Shown in pieces: positions 48,401-59,330 of a stretch of 64,000 nt of DNA. The position numbers and the translations under genes were made by a program. This stretch comes from Mytilus trossulus. Taxonomy: Eukaryota > Mollusca > Bivalvia > Mytilida > Mytilidae. Positions within the stretch are counted from its first letter, which is position 1. Each line of letters opens with the position of its first letter. The notes below the pieces were generated by a model. That model searched no databases, was not told where the DNA came from, and saw nothing but the letters and a program-made list of their open reading frames with translations. The stretch is taken from positions 53,142,955 through 53,206,954 of the forward strand of contig NC_086375.1 in NCBI RefSeq assembly GCF_036588685.1, written 5' to 3'.

Positions 48401-48622
48401 AATTAAAAATAAGGATGAATTTAACATAATAAAGTTAAAAAAAAAAAACAGAATTACAAGACAATAAGTTTAACAGTACAATGACTAGACAAGAGGGTTA
48501 CAATTAGTCTTAAAAATGAGAAATATCAAACAGACTTTATACTTACGTGAACTTTCACAAACTAGGTGTTGCAGAAACTGTAGGATTAATGAAGCGATAC
48601 ACCATGAGGGATATATTTTCAT
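45449..48622 (-). CDS. Two-exon gene for a secreted pentad-repeat protein
   Basis: Exon 1 (48622-48547) encodes 25 residues of a signal peptide (MKIYPSWCIASLILQFLQHL plus VCESS) and one base of the next codon. An in-frame TAA lies two codons before its ATG. The donor is C|GTAAGT (48546). The acceptor is TTTCTTTTTTAG (47297-47296), and exon 2 (47295-45449) joins in phase to complete a His codon. The mature product is about 615 residues, has no cysteine, and is rich in K, N, S and D. Two related blocks (about residues 84-186 and 370-465) each start with seven pentads of the form x-A/T/S-x-x-hydrophobic (QAERI KTNKL YSKHV; TTNNL FAKKV TAETI), followed by ISIGK and a shared segment with SVxI. The linker is basic and the C-terminus acidic. 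No family recognised; it may be an extracellular matrix, shell or byssus-type protein (inference). Confidence 0.75.
47618..47651. repeat. Perfect 34-bp palindrome in an intron
   Basis: TTATTGTGCAATATAGA and its exact complement meet at AGATCT. It is flanked on both sides by runs of A. It lies in the intron of the 45449-48622 gene. Confidence 0.9.
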
Positions 48623-50739
48623 AATTTAACTGTAAATTAACCGAAACACAATGTATAATTTTCCCACTTTTTGTTTGTTGTGTATCATAATCTGCATTCC
48701 AATTGATTCGTTCCCAACGTTCCTTAATCGTATTCACAATGTATATTTTATAGATCCAGCGAAAGGCAATGATTATTATGAATCGTTTTACATGTAGATA
48801 TGATTTATTCATGGAGTATTTATGATCCTTGACATTTGACAAGATGATATACAATATAAATAGAATAATAATCAGTCTTTTGATAACAGTTATTCTTTTC
48901 ACACATATATATGTACACCTAAATACAAGAAAATAAATGAATGAATACAGTTTTTATAATTTTTTTTTTAATTCATTTTAATTTCAATAGGTTTATTAAT
49001 TAGGAACTGTCTTTTGCTAACAGTAATTCCTTTCTCACATATATGTACATCTAAGTACTAGAAATAGATAAATGAATACATCATATATTTAATTTATTAT
49101 CTATTTTTTATAAGTTCTTACATAAACAGTATGAATTTTAATTTACATATTTTTGTTAAGAGAAATTATATTTTAAATGTGACAAAACTGAGCGGTACAA
49201 TTGACAAATAGGTAGCACTGAACTGAAAATTTGCGCTTCCGGAATCAGCAAATTTGACTTTCAACGGAAAAGAGATATTGTTAAATTCTTTCGACAACAG
49301 AAATGGAATGGATTACGAAAAACAAATGCTATATATATTACACAAAAGATAAAATTAAGTTTTAGATTTTTTGTAAAGTACCTTTTGTTTTATTTTATCA
49401 TTAAAATTCGTGTATTTATAATAGTTAAGACAACATTCTTTTATCAAAATATTGGTAAATAAAGTGCATACGCATGGCTTGTGTTAGAATGGCGTTCCTT
49501 TACTGTAAAAGGGAGGTAAAATGGGAGTATTATTGTAGCAGTTCCTCTTTTTCTTACATTTTCCACCTATTTTGTGCGTTATTGTTTTATATGTTCGCAA
49601 CGAAAACGATGTATTTCAAGACACGATGAGGTCATGATAGCGGTAGTCACTTCATCCCTATCTAAGCCTTTTATAGAAACATGACCTGTGTAGCTAAGTG
49701 GTCGAAATAGACAATTCAATATACACTGGTTCATCTGTTAAAGATATGACATCATCGAAATCGAAATCAGAAACTAGTTATGTCATGTATTCTATTTCGC
49801 GACCTAAATACACTTTTCATGATCAAAAGTTACATATGTCTATATGTGGTCTTAAAATCTAATTCGAAAATGCTTTATTTTGCAAATTACGGATATTTTC
49901 TGATACATAATCATGTAAAGGGGAACTAGCTACGAGAAATATAAACATATAAAGTATGATATTTGTTTTGTTCAAACATTAATGTAAGTGAAATGGTGAA
50001 ATATTAATTCGCTTTTGGCAGCCAATATGGTTCAATTTTGTCAAATTAAGCTTAGAAACATTGAGGATGAATAATTCACTTGCATGTGAATAATTCGACC
50101 TCTTTGAATCCGTATTCATGTGAACTTCAATTTACCCCTTTAGTCTGAGATGAATAACGCATCGATAGTGGGTGTTTGGTTATTTAAGAATGACAACATT
50201 GAAAATAAAACACAGATGAATCATTTTTTTCACTGGTTCGATCCACAAAAACTCATTTCTATAAAGGGTAAAAACAATGATTGAGATATATTTTTAATCT
50301 GTAATATGAAATGAAAAAGACTTAGAAAATTCCACTGTACGAGTTAACTTCTTATTTTATCTATATTTATGTTTATATCGCTTATGTATATGACCATTGA
50401 AAGTCTTCGGAGTTCAACTCAATAATTATTAAGATGGCGTGAACACTAAAATACACACGAAACGAAGCTACTTATTATCGAGTTCATGCCCTGTAAATGG
50501 TTTATTCCATAATTTGGATAAATATTTTACAGGGTTATAAATCAATTTGTGAATATGAGAATTTGAGTCATATCGGTGCCCCTTTAATAGAAATTAAGTA
50601 CAGTGTAAATGTGCTAATAATACGCACAAGCCACAATATTATTTTGTTTAATAACTTTTGCGAGATTTGAACCTTCTCTATGTTTACAACAAATTCATGT
50701 TTTTTGTGAAAGTAAGTTATCAAAAATACCTAACTCCAA
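48623..50739. other. Upstream region and noncoding DNA
   Basis: The first part is the likely 5'UTR and promoter of the secreted-protein gene. A minus frame at 48555-48902 overlaps exon 1 in another phase and is rejected as a gene. The rest is AT-rich with nothing recognised. Confidence 0.4.
48744..48752 (-). promoter_or_regulatory. TATA box for the secreted-protein gene
   Basis: TATAAAATA on the minus strand, about 125 bp before the exon 1 ATG. It would give a 5'UTR of roughly 95 bases. It is the best TATA match in this upstream interval. Chance occurrence is possible in AT-rich DNA. Confidence 0.35.
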
Positions 50740-50960
50740 GGAAAATTCAAGATGGCAAATCAAAAGCTCAAACATACCAAACGAATGGAAAGCAATTGTC
50801 ATATTCCTGACATGGTAAAGGCATTTCCTTATGTTGAAAATGGTGGAAATTAATCTTGGTTGTATAGCTAGTTAAATCTCTCACTTGTATTACAGTCGCA
50901 TGACATTCCATTAATAACAATGTGTGAACAACACAAACAGACATTATAGGTAAAAATATC
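50740..50960. repeat. Dispersed repeat, family 3 copy
   Basis: AACGAATGGAAAGCAATTGT, TATTCCTGACATGGTAAAGG and TCACTTGTATTACAGTCGCA match the copies at 21340 and 33230. The 64-codon minus frame over it is repeat-derived. Confidence 0.6.
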
Positions 50961-52240
50961 AAAAAGAGTGCAGCTTTTTATTAACATAATAATGTGGTTA
51001 TATTGTAATAACTGGCCAAACGGGTGTCTTTTACTTTGCTGCCACCACCTGTGTTTACAGGTACACAGGGAACCTCAATAGACTAGAATAACTAGTCTAA
51101 AACAAAGAATGGTTTAAACACGGATGTGTTCTAGACCAACAGGGTTAAAACACTTCTGACACATTAACTTTACTTTATATTTAACAAGAAACTCAAATAG
51201 CGAGAACAATAGGGGTAACGAATATTCAAATACGTAAGAGTCTGTGTATCTAAACGCACTTTCTATCGTGTAGTTTATAGAACAGCATTACACTGTAAAA
51301 TAGAGGCTGCACCTCTATAACCTGGAATCGCATATAAACTAACACTCAAGAAGTGGAAACTTCCAGGACAGTACCATCAGACTATTCCACAAATGAATAT
51401 TATCTATCTGACAATCGAATAGTCTCTTGTCTCAGTCTAACAGGAAGATCTATTCTCTCATGAGACAGTCTAAGGACAACAACCAGAGACCAGTTGGACA
51501 ACAATGGCGTATTATGTGTTTTCAGCAAGGAAAAGTAAGATTATTGTGAGCAAATTATGTTTTATCAGTAAATTCACAGATTGTTTAGTAAACAATATTA
51601 CACATTTTCTATCTAAATTATTTGCTACAGTGTTCAATAAACTATTAAATATGCTATAACATTAACATATATTATATCTATGCTATCTTCTAATAAATTA
51701 TACATTAAAAATAACCTTAATTTGTTATATTTAATACTATGACTTCAGCCTCCTGGAGTAAGCACAGGAAGACAACTTCAATCGCTGAGATTGAGATTAT
51801 TTAAGAGAAATCTAATTATTCTAGCTTCTTACAATTCCTAACCTAAAAAATATTCAGGATTTACAAATATTCTCTCTGAATGCTGGAAAACTCAGCAAAC
51901 AGGATACTTAACAAAATGTCCTTAACACAATGGGAGTGGGAATGGGGAAGGCATGTAACTTTAATCCTATTAACTAAAAGAAACAGGTTAGCAAATCTAG
52001 CCTGAATAAATAGACCAGCTATTTATATGTACATGTACAATTATATTAAATCCATTTTTGATTCTGATCTAAGTCTTAGAATACAAAGACTTATAATGAA
52101 CAGAACAAGTCCAAAACGTTCTAAACTGCAGTAAAACTGCTTAGACTACATGAAAATCATGATAGAAGTAAGATAAACTTCAGCTATCGACTGTATCAAC
52201 TGACCGAAAATCTGGCAACATCACTGTAGGTCTGACAAAG
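50961..52240. other. Unrecognised sequence downstream of a putative promoter
   Basis: No frame over 60 codons. If the TATA promoter at 52271-52279 is used, this would be transcribed on the minus strand as a noncoding or leader RNA. No splice pair could be supported. Confidence 0.35.
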
Positions 52241-52350
52241 TAGGAAGAGCCCCTGACAAACAGGTGCAAGCTTTATATACCCCGATGAAGCTATCGGGGC
52301 AACGAACGGTTCTTAACGGGGAAACGAACGGGGAACTGTGAACGGGCCTG
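52241..52350 (-). promoter_or_regulatory. Putative TATA promoter with hairpin and repeated sites
   Basis: On the minus strand a TATATAAAG box (52279-52271) directly follows a stem-loop CCCCGAT-AGCTTC-ATCGGGG (52299-52280). This is preceded by iterated CGTTCGTT and CCCCGTT motifs (52301-52348), a G+C-rich island in AT-rich surroundings. The predicted start site is about 52245. The transcribed product is unknown. Confidence 0.4.
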
Positions 52351-52621
52351 ACAAGAACGAAAATAATCCCCGATTGCTAGAATTAAGTACATAAAAACGT
52401 AAACAACATGTTTACGGAACATAAAAATCATCTTAGTATCATTTACAATCACAAACAATATCGTTTTAATACAATAATCCTGGAATAATCAATCTACGGC
52501 GCTGTAGTATTCATACACTGTTTTATGCTAGTGGTACATAAAGTTCACTGAGGTTACACACAGGTCACCTCATTTGCATAATCAATACACTAAAATCATT
52601 GTGCCGGAAATAGCGACTGAA

Positions 52622-52638
52622 GTGAAAGTGAAAGTTTA
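52622..52638. promoter_or_regulatory. ISRE-like motif
   Basis: GTGAAAGTGAAAGTTTA matches the GAAANNGAAA core bound by interferon regulatory factors. It lies about 345 bp upstream of the minus-strand TATA at 52279. An octamer ATTTGCAT is nearby at 52572-52579. Motif match only. Confidence 0.25.
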
Positions 52639-53733
52639 CTACAAAAGTTATCTCGTTTATACAACAATAAAAATGGTTTTACACTTGGAAAACGGATTAC
52701 ATAGAACACTGAAAACATAATGAATTGAATTAAAAAGGTGAGAACCGGTGTCAAACTTTAAAATAGCCAAACATCGAATCATAGGCGATAACAGGTGCTC
52801 GACATGAAAATACACATGTTTTCCAAGGAATTTCGCTTGGCCAAGTCATTACAATATTAGTTCACCAATATAGTGTGGAAATCTTTATCGTGAAAAGACT
52901 ATACTTTTTGGCCAGACTAAGAAAAGTATCAAATTTGAAATAAATGTCAAATGGTTTGTTCAATACACTTATTCAGTTTCATAGTATTCTTCTTCTAAAA
53001 GAACCTGGACGTTGTATGTAATATGTTATCGTGCAAAGCTAAATAACTCTATCATTATTATAATAACCCAAAATTCGGTATACGTGTTGTGCAAAACAAA
53101 ATTAAATCATACTCTATCAAATTTAGTTGTTCGTATATTTTACATTCGGATGAATAAATCTGTGAAATATAAATTGGTTATTAAATAAGTTAACTGCCTA
53201 TTGGAACTATTATTTCCTGTTTCTGTTTCTTTAATTAATGACATTTTCTTAAAATAGACGGTTACAATTTTCATTCGTTTTTATTAAACAGTGTTTTGGA
53301 ACTGAGGGCGACAGACAGGTTCATGACACTAATGGAGTAGGTGTAATCTTACTATTGTGTATTCAGATAATTGTTTTCTTGTATTTATGTATTTTTATTG
53401 TTATTGTTTGTCATTATGGGTGTAATTTTACAATAAAAATTTATGTTAACATATTTTTAAGTCATAACTGGAATGATATCCCTCAAATGCTATTCATTTA
53501 TGTCCTCTGTTTATTCCGTTGCATGTGCAAATGATACATCATATTGTATGGAACGGTTTAAAAAATGAGCTCTTCTAGCATGTCCCCGAAAGAGAGATAT
53601 GTAACTATAACAGAAACATTTAGAAATACATTAGCACAGAAGTAATACGAATGAGTAATCTACAATGGTAAACTAGACATTCACGTTTTTTATATATGCA
53701 TAAATAAAATAAATAATAAAATTTATATATATA
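52639..53733. other. Noncoding DNA
   Basis: AT-rich, no gene or repeat recognised. Confidence 0.4.
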
Positions 53734-53895
53734 GCCCAGGTGGTCGTGTGGTCTAGCGGGACGGCTGCAGTGCAGGCGATTTGGTGTCACGATATCACAG
53801 TAGCATGGGTTCGAATCCCGGGGAGGGAAGAACCAAAAATTTGCGAAAGCAAATTTACAGATCTAACATTGTTGGGTTGATGTTTAGACGAGTTA
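53734..53895 (+). mobile_element. tRNA-derived SINE copy 1
   Basis: GCCCAGGTGGTCGTGTGGTC start, A box TGGTCTAGCGGG, B box GGGTTCGAATCCC, then the hairpin AAATTTGC-GAAA-GCAAATTT (53837-53856) and tail ACATTGTTGGGTTGATGTTT. A/B-box spacing and sequence point to a Ser/Leu-type tRNA ancestor. It is not a functional tRNA gene: no acceptor-stem pairing is seen and a non-tRNA 3' part is attached. Confidence 0.85.
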
Positions 53896-54020
53896 TATTA
53901 CAGATCAGCTATCTGTAACAATAACATCTTCATGCCTCATATATCATGTACTGTAGTACGCCGCTAGATTAAAACTGACGTGGAAAGGTAACATATGGCC
54001 ACCGAAAGCTCTTTTATGAG

Positions 54021-54184
54021 AGCCCAGGTGGTCGTGTGGTCTAGCGGGACGGCTGCAGTGCAGGCGATTTGGTGTCACGATATCACAGTAGCATGGGTTC
54101 GAATCCCGGCGAGGGAAGAACCAAAAATTTGCGAAAGCAAATTTACAGATCTAACATTGTTGGGTTGATGTTTAGACGAGTTGT
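54021..54184 (+). mobile_element. tRNA-derived SINE copy 2
   Basis: Nearly identical to copy 1 with A and B boxes and the GAAA hairpin. The 60-codon frame across it is SINE-derived. Confidence 0.85.
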
Positions 54185-54298
54185 ATATACATTATGTACA
54201 CAGCCATGTACACCATCATTGATGGCGATCCGATGGATATATCTGTTGTAGGGTTGTCACTGACTCAGACGTACTTATGTATATATATATATATATAT

Positions 54299-54464
54299 AC
54301 AACTCGTCTAAACATCAACCCAACAATGTTAGATCTGTAAATTTGCTTTCGCAAATTTTTGGTTCTTCCCTCGCCGGGATTCGAACCCATGCTACTGTGA
54401 TATCGTGACACCAAATCGCCTGCACTGCAGCCGTCCCGCTAGACCACACGACCACCTGGGCTCT
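54299..54464 (-). mobile_element. tRNA-derived SINE copy 3
   Basis: Inverted relative to copy 2, separated by a linker of about 115 bp ending in a TA run. Confidence 0.85.
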
Positions 54465-54740
54465 CAAATAAAAGAGCTTTCGGTGGCCATATGTTACCTT
54501 TCCACGTCAGTTTTAATCTAGCGGCGTACTACAGTACATGATATATAAGGCATGAAGATGTTATTGTTACAGATCAGCTAAATTATCTATAGTAAAGGAT
54601 CCTACAAATTAATGTAAGATACAGTCACAGAAAATAATTATATTCATAAGTACGTCTGAGTCAGTGACAACCCTACAACAGATGTATCCATCGGATCGCC
54701 ATCAATGATGGTGATACATGGCTGTGTACATAATGTATAT

Positions 54741-54904
54741 ACAACTCGTCTAAACATCAACCCAACAATGTTAGATCTGTAAATTTGCTTTCGCAAATTT
54801 TTGGTTCTTCCCTCGCCGGGATTCGAACCCATGCTACTGTGATATCGTGACACCAAATCGCCTGCACTGCAGCCGTCCCGCTAGACCACACGACCACCTG
54901 GGCT
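54741..54904 (-). mobile_element. tRNA-derived SINE copy 4
   Basis: Same orientation as copy 3, 442 bp further on, with the identical spacer after it. Confidence 0.85.
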
Positions 54905-55299
54905 CTCAAATAAAAGAGCTTTCGGTGGCCATATGTTACCTTTCCACGTCAGTTTTAATCTAGCGGCGTACTACAGTACATGATATATAAGGCATGAAGA
55001 TGTTATTGTTACAGATCAGCTAAATTATCTATAGTAAAGGATCCTACAAATTAATGTAAGATACAGTCACAGAAAATAATTATATTCATAAGTACACTGA
55101 CTCAGACGTACTTATGAATATAATTATTTTCTGTGACTGTATCTTACATTAATTTGTAGGATCCTTTACTATAGATAATTTAGCTGATCTGTAACAATAA
55201 CATCTTCATGCCTTATATATCATGTACTGTAGTACGCCGCTAGATTAAAACTGACGTGGAAAGGTAACATATGGCCACCGAAAGCTCTTTTATTTGAGA

Positions 55300-55463
55300 G
55301 CCCAGGTGGTCGTGTGGTCTAGCGGGACGGCTGCAGTGCAGGCGATTTGGTGTCACGATATCACAGTAGCATGGGTTCGAATCCCGGCGAGGGAAGAACC
55401 AAAAATTTGCGAAAGCAAATTTACAGATCTAACATTGTTGGGTTGATGTTTAGACGAGTTGTA
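55300..55463 (+). mobile_element. tRNA-derived SINE copy 5
   Basis: Mirror partner of copy 4 across the palindrome centre near 55100. Confidence 0.85.
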
Positions 55464-55578
55464 TATACATTATGTACACAGCCATGTATCACCATCATTG
55501 ATGGCGATCCGATGGATACATCTGTTGTAGGGTTGTCACTGACTCAGACGTACTTATGTATATATATATATATATATA

Positions 55579-55740
55579 TACAACTCGTCTAAACATCAAC
55601 CCAACAATGTTAGATCTGTAAATTTGCTTTCGCAAATTTTTGGTTCTTCCCTCGCCGGGATTCGAACCCATGCTACTGTGATATCGTGACATCAAATCGC
55701 CTGCACTGCAGCCGTCCCGCTAGACCACACGACCACCTGG
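55579..55740 (-). mobile_element. tRNA-derived SINE copy 6
   Basis: Inverted relative to copy 5 across a linker with a TA run. It ends abruptly at CCACCTGG, which is the junction of the array with unique DNA. Confidence 0.85.
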
Positions 55741-55794
55741 ATATATATTTCTTTGAAAATGTAACCTCTTAGAGATAAGCGTTTATTTATCAGT

Positions 55795-56045
55795 CTGGAG
55801 CCTGTAACTCAGTGGTTGTCATTTGTTGCTGTATATATTATTTGTTTATCTTTTATTGTTTTGTACACAAATCTTATTTCTCGTTTGAACTGTTTTAAAT
55901 TGTCGTTTCGGGATCTTTCATAGCTTGGTATGCTGTATGGGTTTTGTTCATTGTTGAAAACCATACCATGACTTATTGAGTCTGTTGATTATTTTACCGT
56001 TATTTTGGTCTCTAGTAGAGAGCTGTCTCATTGTCATTCACACAC
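55795..56045. repeat. Dispersed repeat fragment
   Basis: Phrases CTCAGTGGTTGTCATTTGTT, TTTGAACTGTTTTAAATTGT and AGCTGTCTCATTGTCATTCA are in the order of the reverse complement of family 2 (compare 7015-7510 and 61885-62035). No coding. Confidence 0.55.
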
Positions 56046-56393
56046 ATCTTCTTATAATTTACACAAATTGATCTATTTTTATGTTGCATAATTATAAACT
56101 CATTCTAGCTGTTCTAAATAAATTTTGTGATGGCTATAATTATCTTAGACATCATCTATTTTGCGGATCGTAAATTTTAAGAATAATGCTAGGTTCTTTT
56201 CATTCTTCTCAAGAAGCACCTGTACAAAGTATGTCACATATAAAAACAGGAACAAATCAGGATTTTTAAAATGAAATCTCAACTGACGATAAATTGTGCC
56301 GTACAGGTGTCGTCTATAATGATATTTCTTGACGGGTACTGGTTGTCAATAGATTTTTTGGATAATGGGTAAAATAAAGATATGTTCCGAAAC

Positions 56394-57787
56394 GGCGCCG
56401 AATGGGACTCTTGTGGTTTTGTACTCAAAATTCAATTTTGTACGGACAAAAGTGACTTTTGTTCAACAAAAATGAGTTCAGTTTAACAAAATTTGTATCA
56501 TACTACAAATTTAAAATTTTGTCATACAAAATTATCTATCAGCGGACAAAAGTCACTTTTGTCATAACAAAATTCAATTTTGTTACACAGACTTGACTTC
56601 TGGTTGTACTAATTTGAAAATTGAGCGACAAAAGTCAATTTTGTTTTCAAATTAGTTTAGTTTGGTTTCTGTGAACTAATTTGCATACAAAATCGACTTT
56701 TGTTACACAAAATCGACTTTTGTTAAACAAAATCAACTTTTGTTACACAAAATCGACTTTTGTTACACAAAATTGACTTTTGTTACAAAAAAGTGACTTT
56801 TGTTACACAAAATTGACTTTTGTGAGACAAAATTGACTTTTGTGAGACAAAATTGACTTTTGTGAGACAAAATTGACAAAATTGACTTTTGTGAGACAAA
56901 ATTGACAAAATTGACTTTTGTGAGACAAAATTGACCAATGTGAGACAAAATTGACTTTTGTCTCAACAAAATTGACAAAATTGAATTTTGTCTCAACAAA
57001 ATTGACAAAATTGAATTTTGTCTCAACAAAATTGATTTTTGTCTCACGAAAGTCAATTTTGTCTCACGAAAGTCAATTTTGTCTCACGAAAGTCAATTTT
57101 GTCTCACGAAAGTCAATTTTGTCTCATAAAAGTCAATTTGAATTTTGTCGTCACAAAATTGACTTTTGTCTCAACAAAATTGACAAAATTGAATTTTGTC
57201 TCAACAAAATTGACAAAATTGACTTTTGTCTCAACAAAATTAACAAAATTGACTTTTGTCTCAACAAAATTGACTTTTGTCTCAACAAAAATGACAAAAT
57301 TGAATTTTGTCTCAACAAAAATGACAAAATTGAAAAATTGAATTTTGTCTCAACAAAAATGACAAAATTGAATTTTGTCTCAACAAAAATGACAAAATTG
57401 AATTTTGTCTCACAAAAGTCAATTTTGTTTCACAAAAGTTAATTTTGTTTCACAAAGGTCAATTTTGTCTCACAAAATTGAATCTTATCTCACACAATTG
57501 ACTTTTGTGATTTAATTTCCATATCAGGTAACAAAAGTCAATTTTGTATGCAAATATGTTTGTATGCAAATATGTTTATATGCAAATATGTTTATATTTG
57601 CATACCTTTTAGACAAATATGAATTTTGTCTACAAAAATGAATTTTGTCTACACAAATGAATTTTGTCATCACAAAATTGAAGTTCTCACAAAGCAAGTA
57701 TGTAGCACATAGTTTTGTAAGACAAAAATGATTTTGTTATGACAGAATTGAATTTTGTACAAAACCACAAGAGTCCCATTCGGCGCC
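56394..57787. mobile_element. 1.4-kb foldback-like element, ACAAAA dyad arms
   Basis: Terminal inverted repeats of about 30 bp (GGCGCCGAATGGGACTCTTG continuing TGGTTTTGTAC) at both ends. The interior is dozens of near-palindromic ACAAAATTGACTTTTGT-type dyads. Their linker reads GTGAGAC left of about 56970 and GTCTCAC right of it, so the whole element is a large inverted repeat. Frames of up to 163 codons are simple-repeat artefacts. No transposase, and no clear target duplication seen. Confidence 0.8.
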
Positions 57788-57789
57788 CC

Positions 57790-58810
57790 GTACTTTCAAC
57801 ATCTTTTACTTTTTTATTTTAAACTTTGAAAGTTCTTCTTGGAGGGTAATTAAAAACAAGTTTCTATATATGTATACGCATGTTATTTCTAATACTGTTC
57901 ATTGTTTTTAATTGACTTGCTACATATACTGTTCCTGTACACATCTCACAAGGCAGCTGTTGATAGTTATAATAAAATGGTATTTTTAATATTTACTGGT
58001 TAAAACAATATTTTGAATGTAGTCAATGTTTAAAAAAAAAAATTCCATGGAGTTAAATAAAAAGAATACAACCTGGCAGTGTGGGACTTTAAATTATGCT
58101 GGCCCCCAGGATCAACAAAATATTTTTAAATTGTAATGTTAAATGAACACCGCAATATTTAATAAGAATAACTGATTTAATACTCAGTAACGAAATTTAA
58201 AAAAATGTGGTGTTTAGTTAAATTGGTGAACTAGCGTTTTTTCTAATGAGTTTATATATATACACATATGTTATAATGTATGAATATTTGATAATTAAAA
58301 ACTAAGCATTTTGATCTTTGGTTAACACTACATATAATATTGAAGAAAAGAAATACAAAATTTTTACCGACTGTACGTATAATTTACCTGTCACAACCAA
58401 TGTCGATTTACCTGTAAATTGATGAAAGGTCTTCTTCGTGTGTATGTTTTTTTGCTACAAACTTTAATCATCATATTAGAGTTTGTCTTTGTATTTGAAT
58501 GTTTACGGAAGTGTTATTTAGGTCAAAATTTAGTTCGATTTTGATTTCAAGTTGTCTATCGTAAGTATACGATTTAAAGAAAAGCAATTGCATACATGAA
58601 AGAAAGGCTATTTGTCCCATTAGGAAATACAGGTCCGTTGTATATTGACACGAAATATTTAATATAACAAAGAGATAGGGAATGATAAACAAAACAGCTG
58701 TCAGCTATTGAAAATTCTCTTATTTAAACTGTTAAACTGTCAACTGTTAAACTACAGATCACTACAGGCTATATATATATATATATGGAACCCAAGTTTA
58801 ATAAAGTGCT
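57790..58810. other. Noncoding DNA
   Basis: AT-rich, with an AT microsatellite at about 58769-58784. No gene seen. Confidence 0.4.
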
Positions 58811-58814
58811 AGAA

Positions 58815-59165
58815 TGTAAAAGAGGGACGTAAGATACCATTGTCAATCTCATAGATTGAATTAAATCTGACAACACCATGGCTAAAAATAAAAAAGAAAA
58901 ACGGACAAATAATAGTACAGAAGACACAACATAGAAAACTAAAGACTAAGCGACAAAACCCCATCAAAAACTGGGATGATCTTAGGTGAGCAGATCCTGC
59001 TCCACATTTAGCACCTGTCGTGTTGCTTATATTATTGCAAATCTGGTAAATGGTCTAATTCGGTAGGTCACATTCGTGAAAAGGGAAGGGTAAAGTAGTT
59101 TCGACATAAGGAACACATCTGTGAAACGGATGTTCCATAACAGTCAACTACCTCGTGATGGGCGG
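58815..59165 (-). pseudogene. Retroelement 3' end, second copy
   Basis: Matches 39760-40110 in order: AAAGAGGGACGTAAGATACC, GACAACACCATGGCTAAAAA, GCAGATCCTGCTCCACATTT and TCAACTACCTCGTGATGGGC. Only the last codons of the reverse transcriptase are represented. Confidence 0.65.
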
Positions 59166-59330
59166 CAATCGCACACATACTATCAAACCCGACATACGAG
59201 CATGTCAAACTTGTTCACTAGAAAGATTTTTATTCAGATAGCCTCATCCTAATAAGTTGAAATTACACATAACTACAAATTAATGTTTTAAGGGTAGACT
59301 GCCGAAATAGTTTATTTAAAAAAACGATAT

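Larger units (their letters stand above)
53896..55740. repeat. Inverted SINE-satellite array
   Basis: A unit of about 440 bp, made of a spacer (GGCGTACTACAGTACATGAT on the minus strand), the SINE and a linker (TACATTATGTACACAGCCAT), is repeated in both orientations. Units at about 54299 and 54741 are direct repeats 442 bp apart. The array then inverts around about 55094-55107, giving a near-perfect palindrome whose arms run from about 54464-55094 and 55107-55740. SINE pairs at 54021/54299 and 55300/55580 form further hairpins with TA-dinucleotide loops. Confidence 0.85.

Noticed and set aside
48555..48902. 115-codon minus frame starting MKRITVIKRL
   Set aside because: It overlaps exon 1 of the secreted-protein gene in another phase. 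The frame with signal peptide, donor and phase match to exon 2 is better supported.
53734..53830. Functional tRNA gene
   Set aside because: A and B boxes are present, but the copy continues into a SINE body, is repeated six times with shared flanks, and no proper acceptor stem is seen.
54069..55695. Four related 60-81-codon frames starting MVSRYHSSMGSN or MMSRYHSSMGSN
   Set aside because: All are read across copies of the tRNA-derived SINE; identity follows from the repeat, not from a conserved protein.
56763..57442. Open frames of 97-163 codons on both strands
   Set aside because: They are translations of ACAAAATTGA-type dyad repeats inside a mobile element.
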